From assembly GCA_033026295.1 (NCBI GenBank), contig CM065168.1, forward strand, positions 24,963,306 to 25,027,305: a stretch of DNA of 64,000 nt. Direction: 5' to 3'. The notes below the pieces were generated by a model that was not told the DNA's origin, searched no databases, and worked only from the letters and a program-made list of their open reading frames with translations. Below are positions 1 through 12,126 of this stretch, piece after piece. The number at the start of each line of letters is the position of its first letter. Position 1 is the stretch's first letter. The DNA is from Channa striata. Taxonomy: Eukaryota > Chordata > Actinopteri > Anabantiformes > Channidae. A program made the position numbers and the translations under genes.

Positions 1-468
1 TAGCACTTTTAGAGTCAGGCAGGCGATGTCAGTCAGTCACAGGGTCGAGTGGGGAGGAGTCGAGAGGGAATGAGATGACTCGCCCGCCTCTTTGTTTTTT
101 TTTCCCATCAGCCCCTGTTAAGGTTGGTCACGTTTGAAGGGTCAATCTGCTATCACCCAATCTTTCCAGGGCCTCTTCTCTTACGTCCCGGTGCATTCTA
201 ATGACTGCTGTTTGAAACATGAACACAGAAAATGTTGAGCGCATCAAAGAGTCGGGTTCTCTCCCCCAGTCTATCTCACATCATCTCATGCTGCCTCTGT
301 GATGTGTGCATGAATAAGTGTGTGAACACGGAGCATGAGTGTGTGAGTGTGTGTGTGGATCTGCACACAGACAACCACAGAGGAGGGCCAGCGTTGTGCT
401 GCCCCCGAGGCTCGGACCTGATCAAAGGAGAGTCTGTCAGTTAGCAGGTACACAAACAGCCAGCATGT

Positions 469-491
469 ACACACACACACACACACACACA
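469..491. repeat. (CA)n microsatellite
   Basis: A run of about 11 AC dinucleotides. Short and unremarkable. Confidence 0.9.
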
Positions 492-2580
492 GTGCAGAGA
501 ACAGACGGGGAGAGAGAGCAGCAGAGAGACGCTGACACAGAGTGGAAGGAGGAGGTTTGGTTAGAGCTGCAGAGATCAGAAAGCATCATTCTGTCTCAAA
601 CCGGGGTTATGTGGAGGTCAGGAAGCCTCAGTGAGAACTCCTCACTCCCGTCAGTATGAAGGCAAAGAGGAAGCAGCGGGAGCAATGACGGCAACCTACT
701 GCCTAATTAAAAAGATGACAAGACTGGGGGTTACAGGTGATCTGTCCTGTCTGACGGGAGTGTGTGTGCCAAAGTCGAAATTGCTGATGATTCCTCTTTA
801 AAACATAGCTGCATACTGTATGTGTTTTGACCGTCCTAATAAGTGCTGATTAAGAAACATTTATTCCAAGTTCACCAAGACCTGAGTAAACTCAAGCATG
901 TCATTTAGGAATTATTTACATTTGTTACAGGAAGCTACTGTCTCCTTAAAATCACATTTTTATACAACTAGATGGAAAACCCAAAGATGTTTTTGTAGCG
1001 TAATGACTTAATCATTGTGTTTAAATGCAACTTTTTTAATAAATGAAACTACTTTTATTAAGGGACAGGGAGCTGCAGATGGGGGAGTTCTGGTATGAAA
1101 GCACAGAGGGGACGGTTGTACCGTGGATGGTTTATTAGTTTCCACAGAAGTTAAGGATTTGACATCTACAGTCCCTGAAAATAATCAGGACAAAGTAGTG
1201 GACATAGCGGAAGGAGAGATCTAGAAGAAATTTGTGTTATAATGTGTTTTTCTTTTTTATTTGTAAGTGCATATTTAACAGTTGAAACGCACAAAATAAT
1301 TTAAACCCCTTTAGTGGTTAAATGTCTAAACCAAGTCCATCGTTCATAACTTCTTTTTAAAAAGTAACGTCTAAACTGCAGGAGTGTAACAGGGGGTGAA
1401 AGTACAACACATTTTAAATGTGTAACTTCTTTGACAAGCTGCAGCCTTAGTTCTAAGTGTTTTCACATTTGTTTTAAATTACTCACCAAATGTTAAACAG
1501 GACTTTTAATAAACACAGCCCGTTTTACTTGGATATTATTGAATGTGAATCATGAATGACACAACCTGGAAAAAGGGTTCATGTTGAATTGAAATTTAAT
1601 TTATTATTATTATTATGTCTCATCAAAGTGTTTTTAAGAAGTCTTGTCCTGTAAGATGAGAGGTGTACTTTAAAGAAATAAGTTCAATCCCTAAAGAAAT
1701 CTGGTTGGCAGCATATGTACATGTATGTCTACCTTGCAATTTCTGGAGTTTGTTAACAGGCAACACAATTTATCTGCCAGCAGTGTAAAACTACACTCCC
1801 ACAGCTTTTGGTAGGATATGGTTGGACAAGATCAATTTTTTCTCACATATAATAAGGATGAGGTGGAATTCACACCTTGTGTGTGAATTTACAGCTGAGC
1901 TCCCCTGTACAGCGGGTTTGTTTCGTTGTATTCATGTCTGACAATAGCTGAAGCTGGAAACATTGTGTTTTGGAGTTGTATCCTTTTGTCTGTCTGTCCT
2001 TTTCTTGTGAATGCTATGTCACGAATATATTAAAAGAACTTGTCCATTAGGACTCATTAGAATTTTGTGGTCAAAAGTCAAAGCCACTTTTCTTTAACAT
2101 GCTTCTCATTCTCTTCAATGCTGTGTGTGAGAAATGTGTTTTTACATCTGGCACAAATTTCCTTTTGAAATCTTAGATGGACTAAGTAGAATATGAGTGT
2201 GGACAGAAACAACTGTCAGAAGCCTTAAATCTGCTTAGTTTTGTTGCACTGGGCGAGAGGCAGGATACACTGTGGACAGGTCTCCAGTCTGTTTCATGAT
2301 CAACACAGAGAGACATGCACAGTGAGACAACCGTCCACTCTCACATTTACACTTACGGCAATTTAGTCACCAGTTAACAAAACATGCATGTCTTTGAGCT
2401 GTGGGAGGAAATATGAAATGAAATAAGTAAAATAAAAACTTTTTGAAAAAATATGATTACTATAAATTGCTATACAAAAAAAAATCAAACAAGTGGAGAT
2501 TTGAGACATTTCTTTTTTTATAAATTAATTAATTTATGCCCAGTAATTAAACAATAACGATATGACACAGTACTTTTTGC

Positions 2581-2645
2581 CAGTGGTGAAAATTTACTTA
2601 GCACTTAAGTACTTTTATTTTTATTGGTCCATACTTTACTGAACG
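2581..2645. repeat. hAT-like non-autonomous repeat end
   Basis: The segment begins CAGTGGTG and runs into a motif rich in ACTTAAGTACTTTTA. That combination is common at the ends of small hAT-like elements in fish genomes. A similar end in opposite orientation occurs near 58620-58690. The second terminus of this copy was not located, so it may be a fragment. Confidence 0.4.
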
Positions 2646-4766
2646 TTACTATTTATGCTCATTGAAATTATTGAGAAAATTATGAGAAATTCATACTGTC
2701 AATATTCTCCTATCAGTGATTAAAGGATCCCCTCTAAGCTCCTGCTTATAGCAGACTGATCACAAAAACCATCCAGGACTGTGAGACTTAGTGTAACAGA
2801 CTTTGATCACAACTAACTACCAGGATTTAAGAGATTTTACCATAAAATTAGACCCACAATTTATGCTGCATTGTCTGCCTTTGGCCATTGTTCCATCACA
2901 GACTGAGGAATATTTCCAGAAGTGTTTTTAGCAGCAACGCCAGCATGTCAATACTCCTGAAAAGACACATGCAGCGACTCTGCTCGGATTCAGCGTTACA
3001 TTCAGACTGCAGCAAAAAGGATGTGTAGATGAATTAAAGCATCAAGCATTCACTCCACGTAGGTGATGGCTGTGTGTCTCTTTGAGGGGAAAAAAAGAAA
3101 TGCAGGGGAAAAATATGTTAGGAACCAGAGGGGGGAAAATAGAGCACATCAAATGGCCGAGAAAATGAGAAAGTTTGTCCCTGACGCCCCTGTCGGAATG
3201 AACGATTAAGATATCTAATATGATGTTTAAAGCCGTGGGGCAGTCAAACTGATAACGGCTCGATAAGGCCTCTCTCCTTGCTCTTCCACGCACGCTAATT
3301 AGCTTCGTACTTCTGTTTTTTGCCGTTTGGTTTATCTATTTAAAAAGCTTTGAAGGAACAGAGAAGGAGCTGCATCAATCATAATTATTTTACGTATTCT
3401 AAAATTAGCTGAAGAGAGGAAGAACACAGTCTCCTTCAGACAGGATTGCAGGAAGACTGAAGGGAGGCCGGTGTGAAGGAGAGAAAGAGTGTGTGTGTGT
3501 ATGGGGGGTATGAAGTGAATCGATAAATATCACTCGGGCTGATTGGACCTAATTAGAAACATAGAAAGGCATTCTAGACGAGACTGGCTGGAATTGAGTT
3601 GGCCAAGTTGTCAGAGCCAATTAGGCCTCTGTATTATAGCAGCCGAGAGAAAGCACACAGACACTGAAGTTGTGCGCGTGTGTGCATATCAGAATGATGA
3701 TGCTTCGAGGTAAAACATGGCCAGGTGAGTGTACCTTTTCCTGTGGTGTGATAAACTGTGATACAACAGCAATAATAATCACACGCAGCTCGTTGCGGCC
3801 ACACGGGTACACATCACACACGCAGACAAACGCAATCGCACAAGCAATCCAGCTGTCAGCTGCCGGGCGTGCAGCTGTGGAGATCTCCCAAACTCACTTT
3901 TAACTGGATCTCTGACTTATTGTGGGTTGAACTGTGTTTGTATTTCTGGGGATGTTTGTGTGTGTGTGCATCTGTGCATGAATGCGTGCCAATGTTTGAT
4001 TCCAGTGATTGCGGCTGGAAGTAATCACTTGTGTGCAGTTAATAAAACGATGGAGTCCTCTGAGTCCGCTCTGATGCTGCAACAAACCTGGAGGAAACAA
4101 AAAATAAAAGCCGGCCTGACTGCAGCTAACTTCGAAGAGGAAGAGTCAGCCAGAGTCAGCAGTAGGTAACAGTTGCGTGAGAAAATATTGCTTTATTTTC
4201 AAACGGTATTGAAGGTACAGTATAGACAGGCATAGTGTGTGGCCCAGCTCCGCAATTGCAGGCAAATTTAGAGAATTAATCCCCAATCTGCAGGCTATTT
4301 TTGATCGTGAAGGTGCCGTGTAGCAGAGTGGGCGCAGCTCTGCCTTCAGCCATGTGATGAAAACCAATTAAATCTAAAAAAAATCTCAAAGTAGAAAAAA
4401 AAAACAAGCATGAATTTTTTGTTTTGTTGGATCTCAATGGAAAGACTTCAAAGATCAGCAAGACTACAGAGCAGATGCAGAGATGGCTTTATTTGTGATG
4501 CAGCCCAAGGCAGCACAGCTGCGAGCAACAGTGACGTGTCACCGTTTGAATTGTGAAAGTTTGAGGGACTTCGTTACTTCACACTCCTCTGAATCCTCTA
4601 ATTGTTTTTGTTTTAAACCAACAGTCAGGTCACTAAATCCATAATCCTGATTTAAAGGACGGACTCACATTTTTGTGTGTGTGTGTGTCTCAGAACAACA
4701 GTCAAGTGCTCATATGGACACTGAAGGAGGCAAAGACACAAATGAATATCTAAACATAATTTGAGA

Positions 4767-4901
4767 CTACTACTACTACTCTTTCGGCTTTTCCCATTAG
4801 GGGTCGCCACAGCGAATCATCCTTTTCCACTTTACTCTATCCTGAGCATCTTCCTCTCTGACACCCATCTTCCTCTCTGACACCATCTTCCTCTCTGACA
4901 C
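4767..4901 (-). mobile_element. 5'-truncated LINE 3' end with (TAG)n tail
   Basis: Read on the minus strand, this 135-bp segment is the 3' terminus of a non-LTR retrotransposon. It covers the end of the coding region and a stretch like CGCTGTGGCGACCCCTAATG, and ends in a (TAG)n simple-repeat tail. It is flanked by a perfect 19-bp direct repeat (4748-4766 and 4902-4920), as expected for a target-site duplication from target-primed reverse transcription. Inside, an 18-bp unit ATCTTCCTCTCTGACACC (plus-strand sense) is repeated about three times at 4848-4902. The same 3' end occurs on the plus strand at 6115-6235. Confidence 0.75.
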
Positions 4902-5973
4902 ATCTAAACATAATTTGAGAACTAAGCTTTAAAAGCTATTGTAAAGATGGTGGGTTGTGGATTTTGGCTCATTACTCTCACAGGAAGGGTTGTTTAGAGG
5001 GTTCTCTTACAAACCAGGAATGTCTCAACAAAGCAAAAAAACGGGTGTCCGTGTTAACATGGGCACCTGACTGTTGTTTTAAAACACAGATTTAAAAAAA
5101 GTGATCTTGTCCTTAAACTGAAATGTATGTGGTAATTAATGTCACAAGGTTGAGTAACATAGGAACAAGTGGAAAAGAAGTTTTGATTTCCACTCATCTA
5201 ACAAATTTATGACCTTATGCGACATTACTACGCTGAATAACGTTGGTGGGCTAAGCAGAGTGGTAGGTAAGCCACGGATAGAAAATGTCTGACACACAAG
5301 ACAACTGCAAGATGTGATGTGTTAGTAAACCAGGTATTATTCTACAATATACACAAAACTATATCATAAAAATACTGGATTCATGTCATCTACTCCATGC
5401 TTTTACTTATTACCTCATCCTAAAAGCAGCATGCTTTCACATTTTTCAGTTTTAACTGTTATGTTTGCATTATAAGGTGTCATTAGGCTAATAGTATTAA
5501 CCATTCTCCTTACCCAGAGTCCGGTCATGGGGCAGCAGGTTTAGTCAGGATTTACAGATGTCTTTCTCCCCCAGCGACAATTTCAAAATTCTCTGCTGGG
5601 ATTCCAAAGCATTCTCAGGTTAGAAGAGCTGCAATAGAAGGTGCCCAGGAGGCATTTTTCAAGACGCCCGAAGCCTGAGCTCGGCACCCTCTCTATAAGT
5701 CTAAGCCAGATCACTATACAGCAGGAAATTAATTTAAGTTGTTTTTTTAATCTTAGTCTTTCGGTCATTACCCAGAGTTCCATACGTGAGGTTGGAACAC
5801 AGACCGAGAGCCTTGACTTGAAGCTTAGCTTCCTCTACACAAACTCTCAGTTCCACATCACAATATACCACGGTCCACCTGTCAATACCTCGAAGCATGA
5901 GGACGTCGATAAAAAAATGCTAAGATATAATAATATATATAATAATAATTTTAACAGATGCAGTTTTTGTCTG

Positions 5974-6235
5974 GGAAATTGCTATGGATGACTCGCATGG
6001 TTGTACTTGGCAAGTTTTACGCCAGATGCCCTTCCTGATCCAATCCTCTCTATTTCTCAGGCTTGGAACCGGCACAGAAGTCACTGGCTTGCAACCCCTG
6101 TGGCTAACAGAGGACATGAAGTTAGCTGGTGTCAGAGAGGAAGATGCCCAGGATAGAGTGAGGTGGAAAATGACGATTTGCTGTGGCGACCTCTGATGGG
6201 AAAAGGCCAAAGAGAAGTAGTAGTAGTAGTTATTG
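5974..6235 (+). mobile_element. LINE copy with inverted 5' segment joined to 3' end
   Basis: The right part (about 6103-6235) is the LINE 3' end in plus orientation. It encodes a C-terminal tail with MKLAGVREEDAQDRVRWK and ends in (TAG)n. The left part (about 5984-6102) is the reverse complement of the 5' region of the same family, which appears in plus orientation at about 36795-36920. A 10-bp near-match (5964-5973 against 6230-6239, 9 of 10 identical) could be the target-site duplication. This head-inverted structure is what twin priming during LINE insertion would give. Family assignment beyond a fish RTE-like LINE is not attempted. Confidence 0.65.
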
Positions 6236-9024
6236 TCTGTGACAAGATGGCAAAATGATTATTTCTATAGTCACCAACTGGGGTGCTGTTTCACTCCTTG
6301 TAATAGAGAAATGGGGAAGTGATGGCAGCCAGCAACGAAACAGAAGAATTACTGAAAATCTTAACTGGGAAAAAACAAGCGAGTCCCGGCTTCTCTTGGC
6401 CTTGCAACGTAAGATACTTACGTGAAAGTTTCCTCTAGCTTCCTTCTGTTAGCGTCACTCAGTGCTTCAGATAGTCACCATTATAAAATTTCAATATATG
6501 AAAATGCTCTAAAACTTGGTAAAAAGCTGAAATTCTTTGATTAGGGAGAAGGGTGACCCTCGCTCAAACAGCTAACACTGCTGCACTGCTGCCAGTGTTG
6601 CTCAGTGACTCTGACTTTATGGGAGATGTTCACATCCACATCATAGGTTTAGGAGCATCTTTAAAAAAAGACTGTGGCTTAGATCTAGTGAGCGCTAGAT
6701 GTTCTAGTGGCTGGATGTTTTATGAGCAGCATGTGAATTACTGAAGTGTTAAAGGAAGACAGTGGAGAGTCAGTTCTGTTGTTACCTGCCTCAGTATAGT
6801 CGAGGAATCCTTGAGAACAACAGGTGAGCAGCTGCAGCTCTGCCAGACAGAGAAAAGGTGTCTTGGTTATTTGGTGTCAGTCCATATGCAAACAAACCTT
6901 CAATAAGGAATTTTCCAGTATGCTGTATATTGTACTGAACTGAGCAGCTTGGACTAAACAAACTGAGTAAGGGGCCTTGAAAACGGTTCATTTTCCATGT
7001 GTGGTCTTGTACCAGCAGACACATGCAGACGTTTGGACCGAGGAGCTCCAGGCTGTGTGCTCTGCTGGCAGCTCCTGTGGAAATTGTTGTTTCTCTGAGC
7101 AAGTCTACGATCAAAGGGGATTGATTCCTCTGACCTTGTTCGAATCAAAGCCGGGGGCGCTTTTTAGTCCCGTGCAGCTCTGCCTCAGCCCCTCATTTAG
7201 ATGACTAACTGTGGTAATGATGATGAAGAATCAATAGGTGATCATGGAGCTTTAAGCCATGTTGTTAGGAGATGGAGGGCAGTAATACAGAGATGGGGAT
7301 GAAAGGAGATCTAAAAAAATAGACAGGACACACGAAGAAGAAGGGATGCACACATGATGCACATATGCATCATATGAGGTATTAGTGGAAGACAAAAAAT
7401 GTACAATATTCATAAAAAACTTTAATGTGATGACACACGCACATACTGTTGACCTGTCACTGTTCAGCATGACTGCCATCACATTTTGTTTCCTAGAAGC
7501 ACACTGAAGACCTGAGCCAATGTAAATTCTCTTTTGTTTCACTTTTAATTATTGTGAAACTTATAAATGCTACATATGAATATGCAGATAACTTTTGGGG
7601 ATCAGTTCAGTGTGTGTCACTGACAGAAGAGTGGTTTGCTTTGTTTTGCTTCATAACTCCAGTTTTGTGAGTGAGGTGTGAGGCGCAGTATGAAGACAAA
7701 CACTGCCCTCTTCAGCCTGTCGGCAGCAGCTCGGAGGCGGCTGGCACTGAGCCTGCTGGCATTTTCACTCCACAATAATCCACCTGAACATCTCAATATG
7801 GCTATGTCTGTCCCTCCGTCTGGCTCTTTGTCTCTCGCACACCCTCACTTCTCTGAGATGCATTTAAATGTTTCCTTTCTATCTCATAATCTCAGCACAA
7901 ATATCTCTGCACGGAATCTGGGCTTTTGTAAATGTCAGAAAATGACTTGAATTGGGCTTTTTAAGTTTAAAGTAAAAAAAAAATGTTTTGAAAAGGTCAA
8001 AGGGGAAATGGGGGTGAAACTACTTCATGGACAAAAGGAGGAAGTTACAGCGTAGTTATGAAGGTCATGCGTGGTTAATGTGTTTAGATTCTTAATATCA
8101 GCCCTTTGGCAAATCCCACTGACACAGGCCTAATCTACTTTACTTGGGAACAATCAAGGGCAAAGATACACTCGTGCTCAGAGGCTTCGCTTTCACACCA
8201 AATTTCTCCCATTCCTTGTTTTTGGGAAATGAACAGAAGCACTTTCAAAATCGGAGGGAAGCAAAGCATTTTCAAAGAGGTAGGTTTTTTTGTTGTTTTT
8301 TCCACAGCACTCTTCATTAGCTTCATGACAGCTGCAAGAAGATTTTTTTCAAGACTGACAATGTTTCACCACAGGAGATAATTTTAAAAACTTTAAAAAC
8401 AAAGAAATTTGACTTCAGTTTTATTTTTGTAGAAGTACAACATCCATCTGAAAGTTATGGAAGTTTTATAAGTTGTTTTATTGTACCTGGTTGGTGGTTT
8501 AATTGCATGAAACTGATGTCTTTAAGGTGTGTGGGGTGGCGGGCTCATGTTTTATCTATCAATTAAATATATTTTTTTAAATTACCAGTATGAAAGCTGA
8601 ACCTTTTCAGTGTTATCAGGAATAAAAGTCTTGGGGAAATGCTGAAGCTTTAATTGATTTAGTGTATTTGTAGTCTAAAAGGATCGGGGTTCACTCACAA
8701 AACAACTCTGATAATTTTCCATTGCAGAATGCCACCTGCAGATTACTAACACCCATAAAGTTCTCTAGTCACAGAGCACAAAATGATTGCTCTAATTATT
8801 CAATATATTTTCTCACCTGTTGATGAAAACTTCAACTTGTATTTTCACCTAACTAACCTATCAAACTTTTTCAGCTGCTGTTCTGACTCTATATGTAATG
8901 ACTGGTGTTTCTGGAAATCCACTGAACTTGTTTAATATTTGTAAAGTCACTTTTTATTAGGACACTTTTGGAATAAATTAAATCCATTTAAAGTAATTTT
9001 TTAATGGGCTAACTAGAGGACAGG

Positions 9025-12000
9025 ATGAGCAGAGGACACATTGAAGTCCTGGGGCTAATAATGCTGCTGACAAGCCTGCTACTGCTAATCACTGCTGCTG
9101 GAAAGGACTGTTGGAGGGTAGAAAAAACCACACACACACAAACACAGACACACACATACAGTATCTGCAATCACTGTTCGTTCTGGTGTGTACAAAGTAT
9201 GCAGTGACCACCAGGCTGCACTACTGTGTACTGTGCATCTTCCTGATTTTAATCATGACGTTCATATTGACTATCAGACTTTCACTCATTTTAATGTGTT
9301 TTCTGCTTTAGCAAGGAGCTAAAGACCAGCTGACCTCAGTGGGCCTGAGCTCACGCTGTCGTGGCCTGTGGGGGGAGTGTGTTCATGACAACATGGTGGG
9401 CCTGAGGACATGTGATGTATCCGTGTCTTACATGGAGCACTTGCCAGGTACAGCAATACATCCTCTAACACAAATAGCACTGCAGAGGCATACATTTCTG
9501 CTGCTGCTGTTGAGCTGTTAAAGTCCCAATAAAATTAAAAATACATTGTTTTTTGAAGGTCTTAACTGCAGTATTAGAGGAAATACTCAACAATTATTAA
9601 TTGTGCACAATGGTCAATATTACAATTTTTTTTAGAATCAGTTTTGGCCGCGTACTGATGTGTAAGATGCATTGTAATGTGGTTGTAGACAGTTAAGATG
9701 GAGCTGCCTTAGTAGCTGGTAACTAGCAACCAGAGGGAGTAGAAGTACACTAGTAAAATGCTCAAGTGAAAGTGCAGCAACTTGTCCAAAAAAGTAATCC
9801 ACTAAAAAAAGAATTGGCCATGTTTTTATTAAAGTTGAAGTAACAAGTATGTGCTATAAAATGTACTGGGCCAAGAAAAACATCAGTGTAACAAGAAATT
9901 GTATTTTAACCTCTGTATTTGATTCTGCCAAAGTCGAAATTTAAAACAAACTTGAAAAAATAAATGTATTTGTTCAATCTTTTCTATTCTGAAAATATGC
10001 CTTTAGCTTCCTTAATGTGTAGAAATCATAGTGTTGCAGCAGGTAAACGTGGAGCTGATTTATCCACTTTATAAAGTGGCAGGTGATCAGTTCATAATAC
10101 ATCAGCATTTTTAGCTGATTATAATGAATAACACAGACTCACAGAACGACACAGGCAGATATATTTGCTTCTAAATGTTTTTGAGCTACAATTTCTTCCT
10201 AACCAATCACAGAATGTCAAGCCCTGTGCTTTACATGCAGAAGCCAACGTTATGCACACCCATGAAACGACACGGGCTTTGAGACAGCATCAGTATGTGA
10301 CATCATGGGTGGTTTGATTGCAAATCTCATGCCACAGCAGTTTAATTCTTGCATGGTGTTTGGTGCAATACATGGTTACTTCCTACAGATCAATGTATCA
10401 CAGTTAAATTACAACACTTGCCTCTGAAATTCGGTAAAATGCATCCTCAAGTACAGCACAAATACTTTAAAACTGTATTTCAGTCTTCCAGAGTTTAATG
10501 CTTTAATTTCTGAGTAATTAAACTATCTAGTATACATGGTGACAACACAGTGATGGTGTGGTTTGCACTCTGGCCTCACAGCTCATGGCTGCGGACTTTC
10601 TATGTGTGAGTTTCCTTTGCAGGAAAAAAGTATATAGACCCGTCGAAAACACAACTGATCTACCCTAGAAACTAGTTTGATGTTCTACATGTTGACACCC
10701 ACAAGCACTGAATGTACCACTTGTTCATTGGTGTGTTTCTCCACAGCTAATGTGTTGGCTATGAGAGTAGCATTGGTAAGGGACGTGTGTGCTGACTGGG
10801 GTCTCCGTCCTCATCATGATACCCAGCCTGCGGTGCACAACGCTCATCCCCAGTGCACTGGCTCGGAGCAGACTGCTGCACATCTCTGGCACCCTCTGTG
10901 TGTGCGGAGGTCAGTACTACAACTCCTCACTCTCAAAAACAGCTTTAATCAAATCCAGCCAGAAGCAGTTTGTTTGGTTTGTGGTTTCTGCACAGTGGAT
11001 GACTTCTTCAGATTCATATCATTCTTAATCTCAAATGCGCTTCCACACAATTAAGTTTGTTGTTATTTATATTTCATGCAGCATCAGTCACACTGACTTG
11101 CACTGTGACTTTCGTGGTTTAAATATGTGTCTTTCAGGTGTGTGTGGAGCAGTGGGCCGGCTGTGGTAGAGAGCCAACACCTACACCAGATACAGGCAGG
11201 ACGTAGGTTTCATTAGCCAACTCGTCAACACGTAGAAATTTTATGGGGTCGTAAATGCCTCACAAGCTTGCAACCAACCACAAAATCAAAACAACCAAAA
11301 ATGGTCTTGCATTCATATTTTTTTCCTTATGTATTCTCAAGAAAAAAACAATGTGTTTCATTCTTAGTGTAACAAACATCTTAATCTCATTTATATGGGC
11401 ATATATTTAATTTTACATGGTTCAACAAAAACAAGGGCTAATAATAACCATTCTTCACACTTTTGACAAAGGTCTCAATATTCTTACAATGCTTTAATAT
11501 TTTCACTGCACTGAAAATGTTATTTTTTAATTGTGATAGCAGTTTTAATTAATTACATGAAATTAATTAAAAATGCTAGGAAATGTATTTAATATTTAAA
11601 AGCTTTGCCTGTCTAATATGTTACCAATAAAGAGCATCTTAAGTACATAATAAAAGAGAGCATATTTAAAATGTAATGTTATCCCTCACCATTATCAAAA
11701 TGTTTATATTATACATAGATTAAATGATTATTGTTAATTTGAAAAAGAATCACTACTATTAAATAAATAAATACAAGACTAGACTAGCTCAGTTTAAAAA
11801 GCAGCGGTTCAGTTATTGGTCCAATTGTCAGAAGAACAGTACAGAGAAAAAGTGCTCAGTAATAAATAATATGGTTACTTCATTCGTACTGTAACTTCTT
11901 ATCTGACAGGTGAGTCTGCGAATGCCAGGGATCACAGTTTGGTCTCTCGTACTGGTTGATGGTGGGAACCGTGCTCTGTTGTCTGAACTCAGCTGTGTTG

Positions 12001-12126
12001 ACAGTTATGACTGCATCTCACAGCAGTGATGTCATCAGGTCACCAAATACCAGGGTCATGTTACCGCGGTCTGCCTTACACTACGAGACATACATTCAAA
12101 GCTGCACCACACAGAGCTCTTCTTAA
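9025..12126 (+). pseudogene. Claudin-16-like gene, disrupted
   Basis: Five exon-like blocks encode a claudin: 9025-9117 (start, first membrane segment, DCW), 9312-9447 (RCRGLWGEC then RTCD, the W-GLW-C-C signature of extracellular loop 1), 10747-10909 (LPA, RALV-like and second membrane region), 11138 to about 11202, and about 11929-12126 (QFGLSYW, fourth membrane segment, short tail, stop). Spacing and the CRGLW-EC...G-RTCD pattern resemble claudin-16 more than other claudins. Splice phases agree across the first three blocks. Two lesions break it. The third block is 163 nt and changes frame near 10779, one base too long: RALV is read in one frame and GTCVLTGVSVLIMI in the next. In the fourth block the tyrosine of the usual W-Y pair is a TAG stop at 11167-11169. 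The last acceptor is weak. Sequencing error could explain one lesion but hardly both. No PDZ-binding end is seen. Claudin membership is strong; the claudin-16 assignment is moderate. Confidence 0.65.

Larger units (their letters stand above)
1..9024. other. Intergenic region, no gene recognised
   Basis: No open frame here has recognisable protein family features or a plausible exon chain. The region is AT-rich with short simple repeats (a CA run near 469-491, GT-rich stretches near 3490 and 4675). Two LINE-derived segments (4767-4901 and about 5974-6235) and a possible hAT-like repeat end (about 2581-2645) are listed separately. The remaining short frames lack conserved motifs and paired splice sites. 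A regulatory role cannot be judged from one sequence. Confidence 0.6.

Noticed and set aside
7130..7150. GTTCGAATC, resembling a tRNA T-loop
   Set aside because: No acceptor stem, D-arm or anticodon arm can be built around it.
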